The translations under genes were made by a program, and so were the position numbers. The notes under the pieces are model-generated. The model was not told the origin of the DNA and ran no database searches. It saw only the letters and a list, made by a program, of their open reading frames with translations. From positions 16,972,341-17,036,340 of the forward strand of contig NC_049912.1 in the NCBI RefSeq assembly GCF_001411555.2: a DNA stretch of 64,000 bases, in the 5' to 3' direction. Each line of letters opens with the position of its first letter. Position 1 is the first letter of the stretch. Source of the DNA: Juglans regia (Eukaryota; Streptophyta; Magnoliopsida; Fagales; Juglandaceae). Below, piece by piece: positions 23,220 through 34,400 of the stretch.

Positions 23220-24790
23220 GATTCACATTTAAAAAAAAAAAAAAAAAAAGCAATTCATTGCACGTCTATTTTAAAAAAAAACATATAAAAGAGAGATGTA
23301 TAGAGCTTGAGTGAGTAGGTTAGAAATAGAGTAGCAACATGCCTGATAGAAATGGTGCAATCAGATTCTTCATGTGAACCCCAACTACCGTGTTTGATTC
23401 CTATCTTTTAGAATATATTTAATGCAGCTACAATAATAGTCAAATCCTCTTTTCGTATTTGGATCTCGACAACAATCTTTATCATTATCCCAATGTGTGT
23501 TTTTGTAATGAGTGATTTTTGGATTTATTGTTTAAACTAAACTCTATAACTATATTTATATTATTGTTACTATTACTATTCTTGTTATTATTATTCTGAT
23601 TTTGTTATTTCAGGTTGCTCTTGACACTTGTGTATGTAATTAGATTTATGCTTTATTTATAGAAGAAGTAGATATATGCTTAATAAAAAAACATAGATAT
23701 GTTCTTCCTTCAGTTGATTGACACAAACATACTGCATATGAAATGCACATCCATCCACACACACAAACAATAAAGGAAAATATTGGAGGTGGCTTGAGGA
23801 AACTTAGTTTTATTATAAGAAAATAAGACTTAGGCTCCATTTGTGAAATTTCAATATCCTCAAAGCCATGCTCATTTATTTCCCTCCAAAATTTATCATA
23901 AAACACAACAGAGTGCACACTGATGGTTACTAAATTGCTTTTTCTAGTATGTTTGAATATTCACCACTCAAGGAGGCATAACCCAATCTATCCAATAGAC
24001 AAGCCATAGACCATGTCTTATAAAGTGTAGGCAACCTCGCAATGCAATTAGGTGATCCTTTTTTTTCCTCTCTCTTCTTACGCATGCAACATATATTTAT
24101 TGCTAAGACCTCCCACTTCCTTAAGTTATCCGGGTTAACATATTAGGTCAGTGTCTAGATGAATAAATTCACTCTAGGGGGGAGGGGGGGCTTGCTTCTC
24201 TAGATGGGCCTAAACCATTTATCTTCACTGATACGTATCACAATACTTGAATACAGCCAGTTAAAGAACAATGTAAAAAGATCCACCTCCCAGTCATTAG
24301 AATTTCTAACAAAATTAACACGCCACCGAGTAGAGTCATGCATGAGTAGATAATGATCTAAAATCCTTTAGGTTTTCAATTCGAAACCCTAAAGGATTGG
24401 AATCCTAAATTAGTTTAGGGTTCTTATCCGAAACACAAAATCACAACATCAAATATTCAAAACACATACACAATCAAATCTTCACAGTACACAGTTCACA
24501 AAAACACAATCATATCCTCCAACTTCTCTATTTAATCCAAACCTTCCTCCAATCTCCATAACTAGACAAAAAAATAAAAAATAAAGTATTGGATTCAAGG
24601 CTTAAGCTGACTTACCTTTAACAATGGAGATACAGACGAACTGCGATGGCGTAAGCATACGATGGACGGATGGACTGTGACGGAGATGAGAGAGAGAGTT
24701 TTTCTTTCGAACTCTTTGTCTTTGGGCGAAAACTCTTGTACTGAATGGGGATTCTTTTAAGTTTGGGTAGTTTGAACTTTGCTAGTTCCT
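23220..24790. other. Gene-free stretch with poly-A, G-run and a small hairpin
   Basis: An 18-20-base A run lies at 23231-23249 and a G-rich run at 24177-24190. An imperfect hairpin at about 24362-24398 has arms AATCCTTTAGG and CCCTAAAGGATT. The minus frame at 23646-23918 has no recognisable domain. Nothing here supports a gene. Confidence 0.4.
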
Positions 24791-24898
24791 AGTTTCATAG
24801 TTCGTATTTAAGTGTTTTCACTTGTATACTTCATATGTATTTAAATTATGTCTATCTACTTGCATTAATAAATTTCTTATTATTTATAAAAAAAAATT
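24791..24898 (+). mobile_element. LINE 3' tail, strongly 5'-truncated
   Basis: The words CACTTGTATACTTCATATGTA, then AATAAATTTCTTATTATTTAT and an A run, match the 3' end of the plus-strand LINE at 34330-34424 (CTTGTATACTTCTTGTGTA, then AATAAAACTCTTATTAATTATT and an A run). Only the last hundred or so bases are present. Confidence 0.6.
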
Positions 24899-24917
24899 AA
24901 TTATTTTTAAATTACCT

Positions 24918-25130
24918 GGATCTCGTTTGAATAATGAGATGATATGAGATGATTTTTAATGAAAATTGAAAATTAATTATTTTTAATGTTATTATTGTTT
25001 AAAAATTTGAAAAAATAGAATTTTTTATTATATTTTATATTAAAATTTGAAAAAATTATAATGATGAAATGAGATAAGATAAAATCATTTTTATAAAATA
25101 GACTTAAGATAACCAAACACGAACCGAGCC
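24918..25130. mobile_element. GATGAG-type MITE, copy a
   Basis: Ends GGATCTCGTTTGAAT and, in reverse, GGCTCGGTTCGTGTT, with internal GAGATGATATGAGATGA, the TTTGAAAAAAT words shared by all copies, and ATGAAATGAGATAAGA near the far end. About 213 bp, non-coding. It lies 270 bp upstream of the methyltransferase start codon. Confidence 0.75.
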
Positions 25131-25401
25131 TATTTCAATGCAGTCTTTGCTAAATTGGAAAGAGAAAATATAAATATCAGCCTATTGTTTATTGAAGCCG
25201 CTGCACACTTAATAGATTGAGTGAAAAAAAAAACTAAAACTGTGTGGTGTGCTGCGGTTTTCGCTGATGCGCAGCACAGCCCAATTGAAAATGTAGTATT
25301 CGCGAAAAAGGAAGAAAAAATAAACATAAACTGAACAAGGGCGAAAAGTAACGCAGCTGATTTTCGAAGTGCCGTTGTGGGAAGCAGAAGCTGCCGCAAC
25401 A

Positions 25402-28400
25402 ATGGCGGCAAACTCTCAGGTGAGCTTTAAACCACAGTCTCATATCTTAGGACAATAAACGCTCTGAGATAATTGATTTGGGCTTCCTCGTTCTGTTACT
25501 TGTATACGTTTTATGCGTTATTAACGCCCCTCATAAACGTTGCGCAGAAACCAGGTTTCGAAATGTTTCGTTTATTCTCATCTTCGGACAAAGCGGGTCT
25601 GGGCTTTCTTGATTCTCCAGAAACACCTCAGCCACCTCCACCTCCTTGTGTCGAAGTACTTTCCTCCGAGGTATTGTTGCTGTTGTTGTTTCTGCTGCTG
25701 CTTTTAACTAACCGAGCTCAACAATTTAGGGGTCTGATTGAGATTTTTTCCTGTGAAATAGATATCTGCATCTCTGAAATATACCGTCGAGCCGTTGAAC
25801 TTGGGGGAGCTTACTTTGCTCAAGGTAACTTTTCTCTTTCCCTCTGGTTTTGTTTCCCAAAAAATGAAGAAAAATCAAAGGAAATAAACATTAAAGGAAA
25901 AGAATAATAGTTTTTTTTTTTCTTTTGCTCATGGGAAGGTGAATAGTTCATGTTTCTGTAATTTTGGATTCTAAGACAGTAAAAACTTTCTATTTTATGT
26001 AGATTGTAGTTTCACTTTCCAAAATCAATAAAAACAGCACCTAGCAAAGTTGAATTGCTTTATTAGGTTGCGCTTGATGTCCCAGGTAATGGGAATTCTT
26101 TTTTTCCGCCTATTTGATTGCCAAGAAAATTGAGGAAATTAAGATTTAAGAAAATAGAATGGACAACAATGTAAGAGGAAGGACAATTTTAATCTTATCT
26201 TTTTTGACGATTCAATTTCTGAAATTAATCAGAACATGGCCTGGATAATGGAAGAGTGGAGTTCACTGTCCTGTCTTGGATAATGGAAGCTTCTAAAAAA
26301 ATTTAAAATTTTAATTTCTTTTATAATTCTTCACATACTAGGGAAAGCCGAATATAATGATCTTTCTTAAAACTTGAGAGTTTCCAGGGTTTGAAATCAA
26401 TATGGATTGGGTATAGAATGAAAAGTGCCAATTTTTCTATTCATAATTCATGGATGGATTTGAGTCATAATATTAAGCCTAATCATTCCCAACAATTTAT
26501 AAAACAAGCGATTTGTTCAAGTAAAATACCCTCAAAGTTCAAATCCATCACATGTATTACTTCTCTTCAGGGCCGTGTAAATACGCAAGAGGTTTTTGGT
26601 CTATCCAACTCTGATTTAGTCCCAGGAAAATATGAAGGTTTGTAAGAATTCTTCCTTCTTTGCTTCATTTTAACTTGTATTTTTTGTAGTAACTGTTATT
26701 TAAATGTAGTTTTCGTATTCATAACTGAACTACTTTGACATCATTGTAATGCACATATTGACATAATTGTGGATACATGTGCTTGCTTTTGGGGTACAGG
26801 GGGACTGAAGTTATGGGAAGGTTCACTGGATCTAGTTAAAGCCCTTTGCTCAGAAGTAAAAAATGGCAATTTGTCATTCTGCGGAAAGCGAGTTTTAGAG
26901 GTGGGCTCCTAATTTACAGGTGATTCTGTACTGTTCAAAAATGCTTACACATGCTGATACTTGGGATGATAGATCTCATTGCTTTTCATCTTTAACTGAA
27001 AATGGAACTGCAATCCCATTGGCCTTTATGACTACTTTTTGATGCAGCAGCTCAATTGCATCATTGATTGCTATTATTTACAACTTACATTTTCCCTTCT
27101 AAATGCCCGTGCTCATGTTACATAGCAAGGAAATTCATGTTGGTTTTGTTCATCTAAATGATTCCAGTGGCATGGATGGTTGTTATTGAAGGAATAAGTC
27201 TATTGTTTCTATATGATATACTCTCTAATAATACCCAACGTAGTGATCATATTTTGAATTTTTATGAGCTTGTGTACTGAATAGTTTAGATGTAGGCTGT
27301 AGGCCAAAGTTATAAAACCTCTCTTTTGATGCTCTAGATGTCAAGATAAGTTGGTTGGAAAGAGAATTTGAGGAGACTTAGGTTGTGGTCCAAGCCCTAA
27401 ATTGTGATAATGCCCCATGGCCTAATGGATTCTCTTTTGGTTTTTTTTTTTTTTTTCCAAACTTGTCGGGAAGTTGTAAAAGAAGATGTTATGAAGCTAT
27501 TTCAAGCTTTCCATGCTAATGGTAAATAGATTAGAATCCTCAAATCAACCTTTCTCACTTTTATTCAAAAAAGAAGAAAAACTATGGGCTATGGATATGA
27601 GATTTTAGTCTTATTAGTCTAGTAGGAAGGGTCTACAATTTTATTGTAAAATGCTTGCTAATATAGACTTACAAATGCTGTTGGACAAGATAATATTCAG
27701 GCCCCAAAGTACTTTCACTAGGGAACAAAAAAATTGGATTCACTCCTCATTGCAAATGAGGGTCTTGATTCAAGAAAGCTTTCAAGTGGGTCAAGTGATG
27801 TAATACCTCAGTCCCACATTGGGAACATGAATAACTCACATTGAGGGGATAGGTTATAAAGGTAGTTATAGGAGCTAAGTCCCATATTGGCTACTTACTA
27901 GGTGAATTTGGGCGTTATAAATTATTTTATGGAAGTTTCAAACTAACTAGTAGTTTTGGGGTTATTGCCCTGTACCTAGTGGTATCTTTGGATCATTATA
28001 TATTCAACTTAGATTGTAAGACCAGCCATTAGAAACTAGAGCATTTCATGACTTGGCTTGACAAGGTTGTCAGGAATTTAAGATGGGGATTTGTAACACA
28101 CCCATCCCACATTGGAAATCTGACATAGGTTGGGTAGGTTATAAAAGTATTCATGGGTGCTAAGTCCCTCATTGGCTCTCAAACTGGGTTTTATGAGTGG
28201 TTATAGGAAAGCTTCAAATTAACTAGTCTTTTTGGGGTTGCAGCATAGAAATAGGTATTGTTTTGTCTGAGTTGTTACAAGTGTTCTATGTAAGCTTTTT
28301 TTTAGTCGGTAGGTGTTCTATGTATAAAATGATGAGATGTGGTTTTGGGGAGAAGTGGTGGTGTTGGATTATTCACTGAATTTCCAAGGTGAGCTTTACC

Positions 28401-31400
28401 CTTTTCTTAACAGCACCACTAGAGGCTTTTGTAGTAGTCCGTGAGGTCTATGTCAAGGGAATCCTTTGTCTCATCGTCCTTTTGTTATAGTTATGGAGGC
28501 TGATGCAAGCGTTTCTGATGATACATGTAAAGCCCCGTTCCTGGAGGTCTGGAGAGTTAGAATACCTTGAAAAGGAATATTAATGAGTGGTTTGGATTCA
28601 GAGATGGGTTGAGATGGTTTGTGAATAGTAGAATAAAAGTTGAATTATTTATTATATTTTGTGTGGAAATTTGAAAAAATTGTTTTGGGATTTGAAAAAG
28701 TTGAATTGTTTATTATATTTTGTGTGAAAATTTGGAAAAGTTGTAATGATGAGATGAGATGAGTTGAGGTGGGTTTTAAATGCAAACGAGGCCTTAAACA
28801 TGGCAAGAAGCGTAGAAGCTTCCTTGAACTGGGGAATCATATCATGCATTTGGCAAAATTTTGGCCATAACATTTTTTTTATAGGTAAAAGGAAAATTTT
28901 ATTGATATAAAAGGAATTGCCTAAGTACACTAGTAATATACAAACAAGCATGCCTAATTACATCTAGGTACTAGTGAGAGATACAAGCAAGTCATGAAGA
29001 TTGTCCAAGGCAGGCGTTTCTGATGATACATGTAACGCCCTATTCCCGGAGGTCCGTAGAGTTAGAATACCTTGAAAATGAAGATTAAAGTAAACATGGC
29101 AAGAAGTGTAGAAGCTTCCTTGAATTGGGGAATCATCATGCATTTGGCAAAATTTTGGCCATAACTATTTTTTACAGGTAAAAGGAAAATTTTATTGATA
29201 TAAAAGGAATTGCCTAAGTACACCGATAATATACAAACAAGCATGCCTAATTACATCTAGGTACTAGTGAGAGATACAAGCAAGTCATGAAGATTGTCCG
29301 TATTACAAATAATGGCCGAAGCCCAAGAAAGTAAAGTATTGTAGAAAAATCACTTCAGCTCATTTAAAGAACGCTCCATGTCTTCAAAGCACCTCTTGTT
29401 ACTCTCTAGCCACAAGCACCACATAATGCAGTGAGGGATCATTCTCCACATAGCAACTATCTGGGCATTCCCCCTAATTCATGTCCTGCACCTTAGAATA
29501 TCCCTAGCTCTTCTAGGCATGACCCAAGCCACCCCTGTCCGATTAAGGTCTCATTTTGTAAACACCTAGCCACCTCACAGTGTAACAAAGGATGATCCAC
29601 TAATTCCCCGTCTCTCTTGCACATAAAACACCAATCTATTATGATGAGACCACGCTTTCTTAGATTATCCGACATAAGACTCCGCCCAAGAGATGCAGTA
29701 CATACAAAGAAAGAAATCTCAGAAGGTACTTTGCATTGCCATATAACCTTCCAAGGAAAACTATGATCATTAGATACACCCAAGGCCTTATAGAAGGAGT
29801 GCACCGAGAATTTGTTATTTCCACTCAAATACCAAATCATCCTATCATCCATCTCATTGCCCATCGATATTTGCATATAACGAGTCAAAGAAATCAGCAG
29901 GTATATCCAACGCCCAATCTTGAGCCACTTTTGAGAAACTTACATTCCAATGGACAGCACCATTAGATAGTACCACTAAGTCAGCCACGAGATCCTCTGT
30001 CACAAGAAATTTGGTAGAGCATGGGAAACACCTGCTTTAGAGCCCTTTCACCACACCAGACATGATGCCAAAAATAAACTCTATTACCTCTTCCAATTGC
30101 AAATCTGAAAAACTTGGAGAATCTTCCCCATCCAGCTCTAATGTTTTTCCACAATCTCACGCCATGTGTCCCTCTAACTTCCTTAGAACACCAAGCCCCC
30201 AACATATACCCATACTTAGCATCTATGACTTCTCTCCATAAACCCTCCCCCTTTCCTATGGTATCTCCACAGCCATTTCCCCAAACGTGCTTTATTGAAA
30301 ACCCTCACATTACGCTCCCCCAACCCACCACCACATGGAATTGGTGAGCAAACTTTATCCCAACTAGCAAGATGGAACTTTGTTTCCTCCCTAATGCCTC
30401 CCCAAAGAAAGTTGCGAAAAATTTTCTCAATATGAGAAGCCACACTTGCAGGTAATGGAAAAAGAGATAAAAAATAGGTAGGGAGGTTAGATAGAGTGCT
30501 CTTGGTAAGAGTTAATCGACCAACCTTGGACAAGTATATCCGTTTCCACCCAGCCAATCTTCTTTCAATTCTTTCTAACACACCATCCCAAATAGATTTT
30601 GTCTTGAAAGCAGCCCCCAATGGAAGATTGAGGTATTTCAAAGCCAGCGAAGCAACCTTACAATCCAAGATATTTGCCAAGTCCTGAATATTGTGCACAC
30701 CACCCACGGGAACCATTTCAGACTTTGAGAGATTTGCCTTCAGGCCTGAAACCACTTCAAAGCAAAGTAATACAGCCCTCAAGTACTGCATATAATCGTC
30801 GTACGGCTCACAAAATAGTAGTGTGTCATCAACAAAGAGAAGGTGAGATATAGTAACACCTCCCACTGAAAATCCAGCAAGAAAGCCTCTATTCATCACC
30901 ACTCTCAACATAATACTCAATGCTTCCATAACAACGACAAATAGCAAAGGGGAGTGAGGGTCCCCATTCTTAGTCCCGTAGAGCGATTAAAGAATCCTTC
31001 CGGTGCTCCATTCCCCAAAACCGAATAGCGAACCGTAGTTATACAATGCCTAATCCATGAAATCTATCGATCCCCAAAACCACACCTCTTAATTAAATAG
31101 CACAAAAGCTCCCAATTAACATGGTCATAAGCCTTTTCCATGTCTAGCTTGTATAAGAGGTGGGTGTGCCCTCCTTGATTCTACAATCTAAGCATTCATT
31201 GGCTCTCAATACCGAATCCAAAATTTGTCTCCCCTTCACAAAGACATTCTGAGATTTTGAAATAATACTACTCCTAACTATACTCATGCGATTGGCAAGC
31301 ATCTTTGAGATTATCTTATATACCCCATTTATGAGGCTAATAGGCCAAAAGTCTTTCACATCCACTCCCCCAACTTTCTTAGGGATAAGAGCAATTAAAG

Positions 31401-34400
31401 ATGCATTAATGCTTTTTTCGGATTTACCAAAGGTGTATAGGAAAGGGTGAGGCAATGGTGGTCTTCATATTCATTCTTTGGTACCCCAAGTTTTGTATTT
31501 GTTAGCAAATTTAAAGCACTTAAACAAGATCTGAAAAAATGGAACGCTGAGGAGTTTGGGAATGTTGAAAAGAAAAGACAGTTTCTGCTTGAACAGCTGC
31601 AATGTTTGGAGATAAGGGAGGTGTCAGTCTATGCAACAGGCAAGGATTTGGATAGGAAAAAAGGGGTGGTTGCTGAATTGGAAAAGATCACATTAATGGA
31701 GGAGATTTCATGGAGGCAAAAATTTAGGGTTCAATGGTTGAAAGAAGGTGATAAGTGCACAACAGTTTTTCATCAAATGGGGAACTCTCATAGGAGGAAC
31801 AATGCTATAGAAGTTATTCAAGATGGCGAAAACATACTTTCTAATCAAGAGGCCATCAAGGAACTTGTTGTCAATTTTTATGAAAAGCTGTTCAAGGAAG
31901 AATATTCGTGGAGACCAAAGCTAAATGGTTTGTCTTTTGATGCAATTGATCAAGACAATGCATAATGGATGGAGAGAGTTTTTGAAGAAGAAGTGCTTGA
32001 TGTTGTCAAAGGAATGGCTAAAGACAAGGCTCTGGGTCCAGACGGGTTTTCTATGGCTTTTTCCCAAGCATGTTCGGACATTGGGAAGGAAGACATTATG
32101 AAGGTATTTCTGGAATTTCATGCTTTTATAAAATTCGAGAAAAGGATCAATGCTACTCTTATAGCTTTGATTCCTAAAAAGGTGGGGGCAGCAACTATGC
32201 GGGATTTCAGGCCAAGTAGTTTGGTTAACCGGATTTATAAGATAATTTATAAGGTACTGACCAATCGAATGAGTGCAGTAATGGGAAGAATTATATTAAA
32301 GCCACAAAATGCTTTTGCGAGAGGAAGACAAATATTAGATTCGGTGTTAACGGCTAATGAATGTTTGGATCACAAAATTAAATTGGGCGAATCTGGAGTT
32401 TTGGTTAAATTGGATATGGAAAAGGTGTTTGATCATGTTTGCTGGGAATTTCTTTTGTATTTGCTTGGTCGATATGGTTTTGGTGAGAGGTGTTGTACAT
32501 GGATTAAGCATTGTATTTCTATGCCAAGATTCTCCATTTTGTACTTGGATTACGTGGTTTTGGTGAGAGGTGTTGTACGTGGATTAAGAATGGTAACCCG
32601 GCTGGTTTCTTCAATAGTTCACGTTGTTTGAGACAAGGAGATCTGATATCTCCTTTCCTCTTTAATCTTGTCATGGATGCATTGAGTAGAATGATTGAAG
32701 CGGCGGTGGGTGGTAGTTTTTTGTCGGGTTTTGAAGTGGGCTGTGATTCTCGGAGTAGTGTGATTGTTTCTCATCTACTTTTCGCCGATGACATTAATTT
32801 TCAGTGAAGCCAATCAAGAACAACTTTGGTCCTTAAGAGCTCTTTTGCTATGTTTTGAAGCTGTGTTGGGATTGAGAATTAACTTAACCAAGTCTGAAAT
32901 AGTTCCGGTGGGCTCAGTGTCAAATATTTCAGATCTGGCTAATATTTTGGAGTGTAAAATATCATCGCTGCCTATGACGTATCTTGGTCTTCCCTTGGGT
33001 GCCTCGCATAAATTTGTTTCGATTTGGGAAGGAGTGATTGAGAGGTTATCCAACTAGAAAAAATTATATTTGTCTAAAGGTTGTAGAATAACTTTAATCA
33101 AGAGTACACTGTCCAATCTTCCAACATATTTCCTTTCTCTCTTTCCTCTACTGGTTGGGGTTTCTATGAAAATTGAAAATATCTATAGGAATTTCTTGTG
33201 GGGAGGAAAATAAATTTCATTTTATGAGTTGGGATAAGGTATGTCAACCGATTTCAAATGGTGGTTTGGGCGTGTAACTCGAGGCTTTTTAATAAAGCTC
33301 TTTGTAGGAAATGATTATGGAGATATCATTTAGAAAGAGATGCATTATGAAAAAATGTGATGGATGTTAAATATGGGGGTATGTGGGGTAGTTGGTGTTC
33401 AAATGAAGTAAAAGGAGCTTATGGGACGGGATTATGGAATTCAATTTGAATGGGTTGGGGGGAGTTTGTTAAACATGTCAAATTTAAGGTGGGGGATGGA
33501 TCAAGAATTCACTTTTTGCATCATAATTTGTGTGGAGAGTTAACTCTCAATGATGAATTTCCTTCACTTTTTCAGTTTGCAAGGCAGCAAGATGCAACTG
33601 TGGCTGATTCATTCTCTTTTTTGAATAATAGGTTTCAATGGACTGTTGACTTCGTGAGAAATGTAAATGATTGGGAAGTTAATGTAATTTCAGATTTTTT
33701 CAGCAGACTATGAGTTGAAAATTGTCCAAGGAAGTGTAGACAGATTGGTGTGGATTCATGAAAGAAATTTCAGCTTCTCAGTTCACTCCTTTTGTAATGC
33801 TTTAACCTGCCAAGGTGTATGTGATTACCCCTAGAAAAGTATTTGGAAAGTCAAAGTGCCGAATAAGGTAGCTTTCTTTTGTTGGCTGGTGTCTCATGAT
33901 AAAATTCTGACCACCGAAAATCTACTAAGAAAGCGTGGTCTTTGTATTGTTGATTGGTGTTCTATGTGCAAGAAAGATGGCAAATCAGTTAATCACTTGT
34001 TTCTCCATTGTGAGGTGGCTAAAAATTTGTGGAATGCCATTTTTGGAAGGATCGGTATTTCTTGGGTGATGCCAAAGCATGTGGTGAATTTACTAGCTTG
34101 TTGGAGGTATGCTGGGCGGAGTCTACGTTTTGCAGCCATTTGGAAAATGATTCCTTCATGCTTGATGTGGTGTCTATGGCTAGAAAGGAACGGGAGATGT
34201 TTTGCAGACAAAGTACGATCGTTGGATGAAATCAGGGAATTTTTCTTAAGAGCTGTCTTTGGGCTAAGGCTAATGTAATGAATGGGAATGATGCGTTGGA
34301 GTTTTTCTAGTTTTTTCTGTCTTTTTAGTCGCTGTATGTAGGTATTTCCTCTTGTATACTTCTTGTGTACTTGGGTTATGCCTATTTTTGGTAATAAAAC

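Noticed and set aside
23646..23918. 90-residue minus frame with Cys-rich middle
   Set aside because: No recognisable domain, signal or neighbouring support; AT-rich background.
25473..25907. 144-residue frame across exons 2 and 3
   Set aside because: It reads through a GT/AG intron (25671-25761); the spliced frame fits the protein family better.
26391..26645. 84-residue frame taken as a gene start
   Set aside because: Only 26571-26637 is coding (exon 4 of the methyltransferase); the rest is intron with an acceptor CTTCAG just before it.
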